Position numbers and translations under genes: made by a program. From assembly GCF_002243045.1 (NCBI RefSeq), contig NZ_MBKP01000022.1:1-60178 (forward strand): a DNA stretch of 60,178 nucleotides, written 5' to 3'. This document shows positions 17,662 to 30,130 of this stretch, in pieces (the stretch's first letter is position 1; every line of letters starts with the position of its first letter). Source of the DNA: Methanolobus psychrotolerans (lineage in GTDB: Archaea; Halobacteriota; Methanosarcinia; Methanosarcinales; Methanosarcinaceae). The notes beneath the pieces were generated by a model. That model saw only the letters and a list, made by a program, of their open reading frames with translations, was not told the origin of the DNA and did not search any database.

Positions 17662-19535
17662 TGCCTTTTGAGAGTCCTCTTGCACTGGCAGCCCTTGCAA
17701 GTGTCATACCGCTGATTATTCTTTATCTTCTCAGGCCAAAACCATTACAGATCCAGGTTCCATCCCTTATGTTCCTTATGAACATCAAGGAAGAGAAGAA
17801 ACGTTTCTACACATCGATCACAAAACTCATCAAGGACCCTCTGTTCCTCATACAGTTACTTGTACTGATACTCCTTGCACTGGCAGCAGCCGCACCTTAC
17901 CTTGAAACACAGGAAGCACTTAGCGGTGAACATACAGTACTTATTATAGATGCATCGGCAAGTATGCAGACCGACAGCAGATTCAGCGATGCAATAGCAA
18001 AAGCAGAGGACTACGTGAGCAAGAAGAACAGCATCATACTTGCAGAAAGTACCCCTGTAACCGTACTTGAAGGAGAAAACTCACAGGCAACCTATGACAC
18101 ACTTAATTCTCTTAAAGCAAAAGCAACTGTTGCAGATCTGTCAAGCGCCATTTCAGCAGGCATGAGATTGCTATCAAATGAGGGTGGTAATATTGTTGTA
18201 ATTTCTGATTTTACCAACTGGAATGGTGATGACCCTGTCAATGCCATGAAACTTGCAGAATCATACGGACTAACAGTCCAGTTTGTACTTGTTGGAAGGG
18301 AAGCTGACAACGCGGGGTTCATTCAGGGCGGCATTGAGGCTGTGGATGGGAGTTACACCTATACAGGGGTTGTGAAGAACTACCAGAACAGCAGGCAGAT
18401 AGTAGATCTTGAGATCGAGAATCTTGACAGTGGCAAGAAAAATACCGTTTCACTTACAATTCCTGCACGTTCCACAAAACAATTCCAGCTTACAAATCTT
18501 GGAACCGGCATCACGGAAGTCAAGATTACCGATGATGATAGCCTGGTGGTGGATAATATCGCTTACATATCCATTCCAAAGGTATCTGACAGGCAGCTGC
18601 TCTTTGTAACTGATGTTGATGATCTTCCTTCACAGGTAGCACTCTCACTGATACCGAACATTAACCTTAACCAGCTTGAAGGAGTGCCTGAGGACCTATC
18701 AAAATACAGCATGGTCGTCGTTGCGAACAAGGAAAGAACACTTGCAAGTAATGAGATATCAACCCTTCAAAGCTTCCTCAATAGCGGCGGAAGAGCTGTT
18801 TTCATTGCCAGTGAGGCATTGTCATCAGAAAACACAAAGATAGAATTGCAGCAACTGCTTCCCGTAATACCCGGTTCAGTTGAAGAGACCGATGATGGCG
18901 TGACCCTTGAGGTTGTCCAGGACACAAGACTTAGCGAGGATATAAAATACGAAGAGGTTGCCGTTTATAGCTACCTTAATGTAACATCAAGAATTGATTC
19001 CACGACCCTTGTAGCTACTGAAGATGGCATACCTGTACTGGCTTATGGTTCTGTGGGTGACGGAACTGTTGTGTACTTTGGCATCAATGATATAACAGGC
19101 GAGGGTGCCTGGAATAACTTCCACAATCTTCCTGAGTATCCTGTATTCTGGTTCAAGCTGGCAGGATGGCTTGGCGGTACCGGCAGTGTGCAGGACTACA
19201 ACCTTAAGACCGGAACGATCTCTGCACTGGCAAAGGAACAGGACATTAAAACTCCCGGCGGCATCCAGACCGTAAGCCGTGTCTTTTATGATGAGACAGG
19301 AATTTATCAGGTGGCCGGAAAAGAAATAGCTGTGAACCTTTACAACGACAGGGAATCTGATACCACTCTTGACGGAAGTGATGTCATTGAACGCTCACAG
19401 GCAGATGGTGAGCCAAATATTGTACGTGCCAGTTCCTATACTGCAAAGGACTATCTGGACACTTATATGATAATCATTGTTTTCATCCTGGTCATACTCG
19501 AACTGCTGGTTATAAGGAAGAGAGGTGAACTCTGA
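17661..19535 (+). CDS. Membrane VWA-domain protein (BatA-like)
   Basis: A 624-residue protein with the BatA-type N-terminus: two membrane helices at about 5-25 and 55-76, separated by basic residues and the conserved LRPKP. A VWA domain follows with MIDAS DASAS (Asp97-Ser101), then beta-rich Ig-like and amidotransferase-like domains, and a final membrane helix (about 598-618) before a basic tail. The large domain probably faces outside. The start is ATG 17661, with GGAGG eight bases upstream; an ATG six bases earlier is too close to it. It overlaps neighbours on both sides by one base. It is likely a client or anchor of the MoxR ATPase. Confidence 0.85.
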   Translation: MPFESPLALAALASVIPLIILYLLRPKPLQIQVPSLMFLMNIKEEKKRFYTSITKLIKDPLFLIQLLVLILLALAAAAPYLETQEALSGEHTVLIIDASASMQTDSRFSDAIAKAEDYVSKKNSIILAESTPVTVLEGENSQATYDTLNSLKAKATVADLSSAISAGMRLLSNEGGNIVVISDFTNWNGDDPVNAMKLAESYGLTVQFVLVGREADNAGFIQGGIEAVDGSYTYTGVVKNYQNSRQIVDLEIENLDSGKKNTVSLTIPARSTKQFQLTNLGTGITEVKITDDDSLVVDNIAYISIPKVSDRQLLFVTDVDDLPSQVALSLIPNINLNQLEGVPEDLSKYSMVVVANKERTLASNEISTLQSFLNSGGRAVFIASEALSSENTKIELQQLLPVIPGSVEETDDGVTLEVVQDTRLSEDIKYEEVAVYSYLNVTSRIDSTTLVATEDGIPVLAYGSVGDGTVVYFGINDITGEGAWNNFHNLPEYPVFWFKLAGWLGGTGSVQDYNLKTGTISALAKEQDIKTPGGIQTVSRVFYDETGIYQVAGKEIAVNLYNDRESDTTLDGSDVIERSQADGEPNIVRASSYTAKDYLDTYMIIIVFILVILELLVIRKRGEL

Positions 19536-21982
19536 TGGTCAACCTCGAGAAACCGGAGATGCTCTGGCTGATAATACCTGCTCTTGTTGCAGGTATTTAT
19601 TTGTTGAAGAAAGGAAGAAAAAAAGGACTTATATTCTCACGCATAATTGTAGCTATACTGCTTATCGTTGCTCTTGCATCACCTTTTACACTGATATCAA
19701 GGATCACGACAGATGATAGCCCCGACCTTGTGATAATCTCAGATGAGACTGACAGTATGGCACTATTTGAGAACGGTACGGCATCTACGCTTTATGAGGC
19801 TATGACCGCGAAAACGTCCGCATCACTTGTCCGGCTCACCGGGGACAGTACTGCCCTTGGTGATGCCATTGTGCAGTATTCCACAGGTGACAACCAGATA
19901 GTGCTGGTCACTGATGGTAACAGCAATACCGGAGAGGATGTTGAGAATGCCCTGAAGTTTGCAAAGGAGACAGGAACTACGGTCTATCTGGTTCAGCCTG
20001 AAATGAAACTCAACGACCTGAGCGTGCAGATAGAAGGCGATAAAACTGTAATTTTCAAGAATGAAAACCAGTTTGATATTGTAGTATCCCAGGCAATGGA
20101 ACAAACAGTAACATACAGCTACGAACTTTACAGTGATGATACCCTTATCAGGAGCGGAAAGGTTACACAAACCGAACGTGAGAAAGTAATACCTGTGACA
20201 CAGGTCAAATTCTCCAAACTAGGGGCACATACGTTAAAAGCTATTATAACGCCCTCCGGCTCTGATGTTGACCCGATCAACAATGTATATTACAAAGCTG
20301 TGTACACCGTCCCGAAACCAAAGATACGTGCAATAGGACTTGAAACCGGCTCACCACTTGCTGATGTATTATTAAACCTCTATGAAGTTTCAACTACAGG
20401 GGAACTTAACAATATCGACACTAGGAAAGCAATCATTATCGATAATACTCATGCTAACTCTTTTACCGAAGCTGAGGTTGAAGAGCTTAAAAGTTACCTG
20501 AATGACGGAAAGGGCATTGTTGTTGTGGGAGGAGAACGTTCCTACAACTTTGGCGATTATCTTGACTCACCAATCGAAGAGATCCTTCCGGTAACCTCAA
20601 AACCCACAGACTGGAGTGGAGGAAGGAACGTAGTGCTTCTGCTGGATATATCGCAGAGTACATCTGCCCACGGAACACTTGGCGATATACTGGGAAATGC
20701 CATTAATATAATTTATAATGAAAACCTGAGGGATGCTTACCTTGGAGTCATTGCTTTTGGTACAGAAGGTAAAGACGTATCCGGGGGAATGTTATTCCTT
20801 GGAACAGCTTCTAATCTTGAATATCTGGAATCCGAAATAAAAACACTTACACCAGGCTCAACCAGTGAAACATCACTTGATCAGGGACTTGCAATAGCAG
20901 AAGAATGGCTGGATAGTGAAATTGGAGAACTTGAGATCATCGTCATTTCTGATGGTGGCATCGAAAAATCATATGATGACAGTCTGCAGATAGCAGAAAA
21001 GATTGTGGGCGAAGGTGTGAACCTGTATTACATACATATCAGCTCAAGTGCACCATCACAATATGATAAATACAGCAATAGATATGCTGAAATGTTGATG
21101 AGTGAAATTGGAGGTACTTACTTCTATCTTGAGCAGGGAGAAAGGGCGAACATAAATTTCGAAGACCTTCAGCAGACCCCGGATGAAGAGACTGCTGACC
21201 TTGGAATTTATCCACTTATAGAACTCAATACCAAGCATTTCATCACAAAGAACATTGACATAGAAGGTAGCATCACAGGTTACAACGACGTTACTCCCAA
21301 AGCCGGAGCTGACAGGCTTATTATTACAAGCACCGGAAAGCCCGTATTGACAACGTGGAGATACGGACTTGGAAGGGTCGCAGCCCTGACAACGGACAAC
21401 GGACGAGGGGGAACTAATATGTGGGCCACACAGATGTATTCAGGCAACAATTCAAAGCTCATATCCTCAACCGTGAACTGGGTCATCGGAAACCCACGGG
21501 AAGAGACGGGAGCTGTTGTGGAAGCTGAGGACACATGGTATGGTACACCTGTAACCATTGAACTGACAATGTATGATGAAGGTATACCAACCCTTAAACT
21601 GGATGGTGATGCACTTGATCTGTCACTTACAGGAAACAATGTCTATGAATCTGTAATCAATCCCAGCCCCATCGGTATCCACGATCTTTCAGGATACCCG
21701 ATAGCTGTGAACTATGCTCTGGAGTACCGTGATGTCGGGCTTAATGAGGAACTTCCGGCACTTATCAAAGCATACGGCGGCAGTACATATTCTGTAAATG
21801 AAGCAAGAGCTCAACTGTTTGAGGAAGCAAAGGGGAAATCCGAAAAGATTGTGCGTGACAGTGTTAGCCAGAAGATATATTTCTTGCTTGCCGCTCTTAT
21901 TATCTTCCTCGGTGAAGTCATTCTGAGGAGAATAAAAGAGATCAGGGAAATGAAGAAACTACAGCAGGAAATTGGGGCATGA
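19535..21982 (+). CDS. Large membrane VWA protein with glutamine-amidotransferase-like region
   Basis: An 815-residue protein ending the MoxR operon. Two membrane helices lie near residues 8-25 and 34-55. A first VWA-like domain has a degenerate metal site (SDETDS instead of DxSxS). After a beta-rich segment comes a class I amidotransferase-like Rossmann region (GKGIVVVGGERSYNFG). A second VWA domain has an intact MIDAS DISQS (Asp371-Ser375). A C-terminal membrane helix and a charged tail follow. The ATG overlaps the preceding TGA. Having one dead and one live MIDAS in the same chain is notable. The role is inferred from the operon: a surface or membrane complex controlled by MoxR. Confidence 0.82.
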   Translation: MVNLEKPEMLWLIIPALVAGIYLLKKGRKKGLIFSRIIVAILLIVALASPFTLISRITTDDSPDLVIISDETDSMALFENGTASTLYEAMTAKTSASLVRLTGDSTALGDAIVQYSTGDNQIVLVTDGNSNTGEDVENALKFAKETGTTVYLVQPEMKLNDLSVQIEGDKTVIFKNENQFDIVVSQAMEQTVTYSYELYSDDTLIRSGKVTQTEREKVIPVTQVKFSKLGAHTLKAIITPSGSDVDPINNVYYKAVYTVPKPKIRAIGLETGSPLADVLLNLYEVSTTGELNNIDTRKAIIIDNTHANSFTEAEVEELKSYLNDGKGIVVVGGERSYNFGDYLDSPIEEILPVTSKPTDWSGGRNVVLLLDISQSTSAHGTLGDILGNAINIIYNENLRDAYLGVIAFGTEGKDVSGGMLFLGTASNLEYLESEIKTLTPGSTSETSLDQGLAIAEEWLDSEIGELEIIVISDGGIEKSYDDSLQIAEKIVGEGVNLYYIHISSSAPSQYDKYSNRYAEMLMSEIGGTYFYLEQGERANINFEDLQQTPDEETADLGIYPLIELNTKHFITKNIDIEGSITGYNDVTPKAGADRLIITSTGKPVLTTWRYGLGRVAALTTDNGRGGTNMWATQMYSGNNSKLISSTVNWVIGNPREETGAVVEAEDTWYGTPVTIELTMYDEGIPTLKLDGDALDLSLTGNNVYESVINPSPIGIHDLSGYPIAVNYALEYRDVGLNEELPALIKAYGGSTYSVNEARAQLFEEAKGKSEKIVRDSVSQKIYFLLAALIIFLGEVILRRIKEIREMKKLQQEIGA

Positions 21983-22289
21983 ATGTTACATCTGATATAT
22001 TCTGATAAGATGCCAACCTCTTATTAAGCGGGCAAGAAGGACCTATAGAATAATCTCCTTTTAATTTTATTTTCTCTGAATTTTTCTTTGGGATTATGTT
22101 ATTGATTATCAATACCTGTAAGTATATTAATAAGCAGAACATAATAATAGAATAAGCTTTATTGTAAAATAAATTATGCAGTTTTTTTGCACTGTGGGGG
22201 TACTGGAAGACTGCAAAATAGAACATCTGACTCTAAATCTAAAGGCAGCAGGAACGATCAGATGAGGACATTTGATATGGGGTATTTAA
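21983..22289. other. Intergenic region before the sensor kinase
   Basis: About 307 bases. The first part has T-rich tracts (22056-22092) able to end transcription of the VWA operon. The second part is AT-rich and includes TATA-like stretches near 22112 and 22165. GGGG seven bases before the kinase ATG is its ribosome site. No gene is seen. Confidence 0.4.
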
Positions 22290-24545
22290 ATGACAGAAAA
22301 TCAGGTATTGAAGATTTTGTTTATTGATGACATGCCTGAAGACTTGGAACTTGCCAAAAGGATAATAAGTCGTTGTAAAATTCCATTTGAATCATACATG
22401 GCACAGAATGAAGATGAATTCTTAAAAGGATTATATGAATTCAAACCTGATATAATATTCTCTGATCATTTGCTTCCTGAGTTTGACGGAATGCGGGCAC
22501 TTAAGATCTCACTTACATATAACAACACAATCCCATTTATCATCCTGACTGGAGCTATGAATGAGGAAATTGCTGTCGATGCTATGAAGGCAGGAGCAAC
22601 TGACTACATACTAAAAGAACACATCAGCAGATTGCCTTTTGTTATAAAAGAAGCGATCCGGAAGAAAAAGATACTCCTGGAAAATAAGCAGGGTAGAAAA
22701 TCCCTGGAACTGACCTCTGAAATATTGGAACATTATCCCTTTTCCATAATTTCTACTGACATGGAAGGAATTATAATAAACTGGAACAAGGGAGCTGAAA
22801 AGATTTTTGGATATACTTCCAGGGAAGCTTTAGGTCAGCATATATCCCTTATTTATAGTGACAGTGACCTTGAAAATCTCAACAGTGACATCATAAAACC
22901 TCTTCTTGAAAAAGGAGATCATCAGGAACAGGTACGATTAAAACGAAAGAACGGAGAATTATTCATTAGCTCTTTATCCCTGCGGATAATCAAAGATAAG
23001 AACGGACAGGCTTGCGGGATGGCAGGATATACGCTTGACATAACTAAAACAGTAAAAGCAGAAGAGGAACTTTTTATAAGAAACCAGGCCATCGAATCCA
23101 GCGTAGATGGTATTGTCCTTCTTGATCTTGAGGGCAGGATCACTTATACAAATAAAGCTGCCTTAGAAATATGGGGATATGGGACAAAGGACGATGTGAT
23201 TGGAAAGTGTGCTGAAGATTTATTTTATACGGATTATGAAAGAACCGAAATCCTGGAAATACTAAAAGATCAGGGGTTCAAAAGTGAACGTAAGGCCCGG
23301 AGAAAAGATGGATCTATGGTTTCTGTGTGGTTATCTACAACCATCATTAAGGACATTGCAGGCAAACCGATCGCATACATGGGCTCATTTATGGACATTA
23401 CTGAAAGAAAGAAGGCTGAAGAAGAGTTAGAGGAAAGCGAAGAGAGACTTAGGCTTGCAATGAAGGTTTCAGAACATGGTTTTTGGGCATGGGACCTGCA
23501 AAATGATAAATTCTACTTTAATCTGAGTCTGTTAGGCTATAATGAAAAAAAGTTTCCAATGGGCCTTGATACATTGAGCAGTTTGATGCATCCACAAGAC
23601 AGGAATAACATAATGCCAGAGATTATAAGATCTGCAAAAGAAAGTAAACCCTTCAATTATGAGATAAGGATGCTTTCAAGCTCTGGGGAATGGAAATGGG
23701 TACTGGCAAAAGGAAATACATTCGATGCAAAAGTAGGAACTAGAAGAACGATTGGTACTCTTGTAGATATTACCGATAGGAAGATAACTGAGGAACAGAT
23801 GTTTCTTGCACGTTTAGCTGCGGAGGAGGCAAACCGGTGCAAAAATGAGCTGCTTGCAAACATGAATCACGAGTTAAGAACTCCTCTTAATTCAGTTATT
23901 GGCTATTCAGATGTTCTGATAGAACAGAACATGGGAGAACTTAATGATGAACAAAAGAAATATCTGCAAATTGTCAATGATGCAGGACACACGCTACTGG
24001 AACTAATTAATCGTGTGCTGGATCTGGCAATAATGGAATCTAATGGAATGGAACTGAGGTTTTCAGCTTTTGACCCGGTTAAGAGTATTGAAGAAGTCAT
24101 AAAATCAACAAAAATGATGACTCTCAAAAAGAACATAATGATAAGTGTCAATATTCATCAAAATGTTGTAGAAATAACTGCGGACGCTGACAAGTTCAAG
24201 GAAATACTCTACAATCTGATAGAGAATGCTGTAAAGTTCACACCATCCAGAGGAACCATTACCATCGATGCAGAGATTAAAGATGAACACATTGTGGTAT
24301 CTGTAGAGGATAACGGTATTGGAATTGCAGAAAATGACAAGGAAAAAATATTTAATTCATTTGTACAGGTCGATAGTTCCAATACCAGGAGATTTGGAGG
24401 AGCAGGCCTTGGACTTGCACTTGTCAGGGAATGCCTGAAACTGCAAAGTGGAAATATACAGTTGGAAAGTGACTTGGGAAAAGGTAGCAAATTCACATTC
24501 CGTATTCCTGTTTACCCAAAAGGCAGAGGTACCGATATATACTGA
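22290..24545 (+). CDS. Soluble sensor histidine kinase: receiver, three PAS, HisKA, HATPase
   Basis: A 751-residue cytoplasmic signalling protein. An N-terminal response-regulator receiver has acidic pocket Asp13-14, phospho-acceptor Asp59 (IIFSDH) and Lys109. Three PAS domains follow at about 140-255, 265-375 and 380-495, each closing with a DIT-type PAC motif. HisKA has NMNHELRTPL (His near 527). HATPase has N box LIENAVKF, DNGIGIA and GGAGLGLAL. No membrane helix is present, so it senses cytoplasmic cues, perhaps redox or small ligands in the PAS domains. The N-terminal receiver makes it an acceptor in a phosphorelay. No separate response regulator is adjacent. Confidence 0.92.
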   Translation: MTENQVLKILFIDDMPEDLELAKRIISRCKIPFESYMAQNEDEFLKGLYEFKPDIIFSDHLLPEFDGMRALKISLTYNNTIPFIILTGAMNEEIAVDAMKAGATDYILKEHISRLPFVIKEAIRKKKILLENKQGRKSLELTSEILEHYPFSIISTDMEGIIINWNKGAEKIFGYTSREALGQHISLIYSDSDLENLNSDIIKPLLEKGDHQEQVRLKRKNGELFISSLSLRIIKDKNGQACGMAGYTLDITKTVKAEEELFIRNQAIESSVDGIVLLDLEGRITYTNKAALEIWGYGTKDDVIGKCAEDLFYTDYERTEILEILKDQGFKSERKARRKDGSMVSVWLSTTIIKDIAGKPIAYMGSFMDITERKKAEEELEESEERLRLAMKVSEHGFWAWDLQNDKFYFNLSLLGYNEKKFPMGLDTLSSLMHPQDRNNIMPEIIRSAKESKPFNYEIRMLSSSGEWKWVLAKGNTFDAKVGTRRTIGTLVDITDRKITEEQMFLARLAAEEANRCKNELLANMNHELRTPLNSVIGYSDVLIEQNMGELNDEQKKYLQIVNDAGHTLLELINRVLDLAIMESNGMELRFSAFDPVKSIEEVIKSTKMMTLKKNIMISVNIHQNVVEITADADKFKEILYNLIENAVKFTPSRGTITIDAEIKDEHIVVSVEDNGIGIAENDKEKIFNSFVQVDSSNTRRFGGAGLGLALVRECLKLQSGNIQLESDLGKGSKFTFRIPVYPKGRGTDIY

Positions 24546-24604
24546 TTGGGAAAAAGATTATATGGAAGTTTCAAGGATTCCCGATAATAGAAGGAGTGTA
24601 TAGA

Positions 24605-25189
24605 ATGAGAGTCAGCATCATAGGTGGAGCAACGGGCAGTGGTAAGACAACAATGATCCTTGATATTGCAAAATATCTCAACTTAAAAGGAGAAAAGATA
24701 GGAGTTATCGTGCAGGAAACAGGAGAAGTGGACTATGATGAAAAGACACTTTCAAAACTGGGCATCAAGACAAAAGAAGTAAACAGTGTTTGTATACCTT
24801 GTTCCCTTGATACCGACATAAGGAGCAATTTGTTAACGATACAGAAAGAGTTTGATCCGGATACTGTATTCATTGAAACTGAGGAAACTGTGCTTCCCCA
24901 CAAACTAAAAGCGGATCTTGAAAGAATGGCACTTGCAGATACAGAATTGCTTCCATCTGTAGTGCTTATCAATCCAAAAGAATTTGAAATGTCAGCAGAC
25001 CAGCTTATAGAATATACAAAAAAGCAGATAGAAGGTGCAGAGATTATCTGCATCAACAAGACGGAACTCGATACTAAGGAGCATATCACTAACGTGCGAA
25101 AACTGGTGCACGCGCTAAATCCATCTGCAAAGATACTTGAAAATCCGAATTTCAGAGACGGAAAGTTCTTAGAAATGATTGTGGCTTAA
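24605..25189 (+). CDS. Small P-loop GTPase (CobW/HypB/UreG-like)
   Basis: A 194-residue single-domain nucleotide-binding protein. It has P-loop GGATGSGKTT (residues 7-16), a switch region EVNSVCIPCSLDTDI with a Cys-x-x-Cys, FIETEE as a Walker B-like strand, and NKTELD as the base-specificity loop. The Cys-x-x-Cys between P-loop and Walker B is characteristic of metal-handling G3E GTPases (HypB, UreG, CobW), so a role in metal or cobamide enzyme maturation is likely. AGGAG stands before ATG 24605. It follows the kinase by 59 bases. No metalloenzyme is encoded next to it, so the client is unknown. Confidence 0.72.
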   Translation: MRVSIIGGATGSGKTTMILDIAKYLNLKGEKIGVIVQETGEVDYDEKTLSKLGIKTKEVNSVCIPCSLDTDIRSNLLTIQKEFDPDTVFIETEETVLPHKLKADLERMALADTELLPSVVLINPKEFEMSADQLIEYTKKQIEGAEIICINKTELDTKEHITNVRKLVHALNPSAKILENPNFRDGKFLEMIVA

Positions 25190-25402
25190 CTCTTATATTT
25201 TTGTATTTATCTTTAAACCAACTTGGAGTAAGGGCTTCTTTTCTGCCCCTAAAATGGGGAAGTTACACAGGGATATATGAGATTACAATAACCTAAAACA
25301 AAAACATATAATATAACCGCGGGTTATCTTCACAAAGTGAATTATGCAAATATTTATATCAAAAAACGCCAATTAGGTAATATCACAACTGAGTTCTGTT
25401 GA

Positions 25403-28197
<2,795 letters not shown>

Positions 28198-28218
28198 TTC
28201 CGTTTTCATTTTAATTAC

Positions 28219-28227
28219 TTTTTTTTT
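28219..28227 (+). terminator. T-run after metYX
   Basis: A run of nine T residues 22 bases after the metX stop, the usual archaeal transcription-end signal. No stable hairpin precedes it. Confidence 0.45.
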
Positions 28228-28254
28228 AGTACTTCTGTTTTCATGCAGTAATCA

Positions 28255-28304
28255 ACAGTACTCACAATTCTTTATATACTGTTGGTACTTTAGTGCAGTA
28301 CTGT
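28255..28304 (+). promoter_or_regulatory. TATA box flanked by AGTACT operator-like sites
   Basis: TTTATATA (28271-28278) lies about 50 bases before the winged-helix gene. ACAGTACT at 28255-28262 is upstream and the palindrome CAGTACTG at 28296-28303 is downstream, near the expected transcription start. Further TAGTACTT (28227-28234) and TTGGTACTTT copies are close by. The repeated AGTACT core around one promoter suggests autoregulation by the winged-helix protein. Confidence 0.5.
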
Positions 28305-28324
28305 CGAATACGAGAGGTAGTATA

Positions 28325-28687
28325 ATGGTTGATTTTGCCTGCAAAGAATTTGAAATTGAAGCTGTCATCAAGTGTGGCCTGAACCTTACAAAAGCTGAAC
28401 TTCAGATATTGAAATACTTCCTGCAATACGGCCAGGACTGGCTTACAACAGAAACTATAGCTGAAGAACTTGATCTCAACCTTTCAACTGTCCAGAGAAG
28501 TGTGAAAAAGCTCTACGAAAGGAAGATACTCATCCGTTCCCAGAACAATATGGATGGTGGAGGATATTTCTTTGTCTACAAGATCCGCAGCAAGAAAGAC
28601 ATCCATGAATTAATTATGGATACGGTGAACAATTGGGTTAAAAGAGTAGACAGCGAGCTTCGTTCGTGGGCAGATGAAAATCAGTGA
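28325..28687 (+). CDS. Winged helix-turn-helix regulator
   Basis: A 120-residue DNA-binding protein of the TrmB/MarR-like class. The helix-turn-helix is at about residues 24-70: LTKAELQILKYFLQYG, TTETIAEELDLNLSTVQRSVKKLYERKI, followed by a wing (RSQNNMDGGGYFFVYKI) and a C-terminal helix likely for dimerisation. No ligand domain is present, but one Cys pair near the N-terminus (Cys6, Cys18) could sense redox. It lies 72 bases before a membrane Fe-S protein on the same strand and probably controls it. Palindromic AGTACT sites surround its promoter. Confidence 0.82.
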   Translation: MVDFACKEFEIEAVIKCGLNLTKAELQILKYFLQYGQDWLTTETIAEELDLNLSTVQRSVKKLYERKILIRSQNNMDGGGYFFVYKIRSKKDIHELIMDTVNNWVKRVDSELRSWADENQ

Positions 28688-28759
28688 ATGATCAAAATCA
28701 CATATACAATACCGATTTCAGTTCATCAAATAAAAAATCATAGATAAAGGGTGATAATA

Positions 28760-29374
28760 GTGCTAAAAATTACTCCGCACCTTGGAATTCTTGTCATTAT
28801 CGTATCAATCGCAGGACTGTGGTTCCCATTGCTGGGGTATTTCCTCCTATTTGTATTTGCAACACTGATGATAACAAGCTTGTTCAGAGGAAGATGGTTC
28901 TGTGGGAACCTCTGTCCAAGAGGAAGTTTTAACGACTTCTGGGTTGGAAAAATAACCCGTAAGAAAAAGATACCTGCAATTCTCAGGAGCTACTGGGTAA
29001 GAATACCACTGTTCCTGATGATGATGGGATTTATGGGTTACAGACTGCTTAACACACAGGGAATCATCAACCAGATAGGGATGGTATTTGTAATAATGTG
29101 TCTTATAACAACAAGCATTGCACTGGTCGCAGGTGCCACTGTCAGCCCCCGCACATGGTGCACATTCTGTCCTATGGGAACTGTCCAGAACCTCATAGGC
29201 GGTCACAAATACCAGCTAAAAGTCGATGATTCAAAGTGCATCAGTTGCAAGAAGTGCGATAAGAGCTGTCCAATGCAACTTGAAGTTCACACCAACAGCA
29301 AGAAGCCTGATTGTATCAAGTGCGGAAGATGTATAACTGCATGCCCCGTAAATGCACTGGCATTTGAAGCCTGA
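28760..29374 (+). CDS. NapH-like membrane ferredoxin protein
   Basis: A 204-residue membrane electron-transfer protein. Membrane helices are near residues 8-24, 26-43, 78-95 and 103-122. Cytoplasmic-face cysteine motifs CGNLCPRG and CTFCPMG match the NapH/NosR family. Two 4Fe-4S motifs follow at the C-terminus: CISCKKCDKSCPM and CIKCGRCITACPV. It probably moves electrons between the membrane pool and a cytoplasmic partner; the partner is not encoded here. GTG 28760 is preferred because GGTGAT stands four bases upstream, while GTG 28751 is part of that signal. It probably shares a transcript with the winged-helix gene. Confidence 0.85.
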   Translation: MLKITPHLGILVIIVSIAGLWFPLLGYFLLFVFATLMITSLFRGRWFCGNLCPRGSFNDFWVGKITRKKKIPAILRSYWVRIPLFLMMMGFMGYRLLNTQGIINQIGMVFVIMCLITTSIALVAGATVSPRTWCTFCPMGTVQNLIGGHKYQLKVDDSKCISCKKCDKSCPMQLEVHTNSKKPDCIKCGRCITACPVNALAFEA

Positions 29375-29404
29375 AGTGAGATTCAGGCACTACATCTTTT
29401 TTTT
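29369..29404 (+). terminator. Hairpin plus T-run after the membrane ferredoxin gene
   Basis: GCCTGAA (29369-29375) pairs with TTCAGGC (29382-29388) across a six-base loop, overlapping the stop codon, and eight or nine T residues follow. This is a bacterial-looking intrinsic terminator. Confidence 0.65.
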
Positions 29405-29434
29405 GAATGTTTGGCATATTGGCATGATCAATAT

Positions 29435-29929
29435 TCACTTCAGTTCTGCACTGTCCCTGCAAATGCAGAATTCACAGAAGGAAATGCCGGTTTCTGATTG
29501 CTTGTCCTTAACCGGACAATAATACTTCTGCTCTTTTTGTGTGATCTCACTACCTCCTGGAAAAAGCATTCCCACAGGATGAAGTGGTCTTTTTGCAATA
29601 AAAACAAGATATGCAAGGATTAGACGCGTAAAACGGTTCAAAGCTTCTTTTTTTGTGTCATGCAAATAACTTTTCCCGCGGATACTGCGCAAAAGTGAAT
29701 CATATACCTCTGCATCTATTTCCCCATTGGTTCCTGTACTATCACAGTTTTTCAGTTCAAGGAAATTCATATAAAGAAATTTAAAATATTCTGCAGAATA
29801 TATCGTTTTGTATGGCTCAGGGACATAACGTACAGCTTCCATAACAGCAACCCTGGCAAGACTGATGTCTGAATTGGAAATGCAGAAGCTTTCTTTTTTC
29901 AGGCTGATGAGCAATTCTGATGTATCCAT
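29435..29929 (-). CDS. DUF2115 (UPF0305) family protein
   Basis: A 164-residue soluble protein of a family largely restricted to methanogens. The recognisable part is the C-terminal AKRPLHPVGMLFPGG, then YYCPVKDKQ and FCEFCICRDS, giving conserved cysteines (CP, CxxCxC) that could bind a metal or cluster. The N-terminal two thirds are helical. The function is unknown. ATG 29929 was chosen over TTG 29944; neither has a strong ribosome site. It is divergent from the bactofilin-like gene and convergent with the ferredoxin gene, so it is a single-gene unit. Confidence 0.65.
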   Translation of the reverse strand: MDTSELLISLKKESFCISNSDISLARVAVMEAVRYVPEPYKTIYSAEYFKFLYMNFLELKNCDSTGTNGEIDAEVYDSLLRSIRGKSYLHDTKKEALNRFTRLILAYLVFIAKRPLHPVGMLFPGGSEITQKEQKYYCPVKDKQSETGISFCEFCICRDSAELK

Positions 29930-30130
29930 CTTGTTCAGTACCAAGTCTTCAGTAAAAGTACATAAGCCTTTATTCCCAATTCCCGGGAACTACGGCAACG
30001 TTATATATTTTTTTATACATATTAAAAAAGCCAAAAATAGCTTTCGATAAAGCATTTAATCCAAGAAACACAATTCTTTTATGGGCAGATCACTAAAAAG
30101 GGGGAGTGTACTATAAGAAATGAATTTCTA

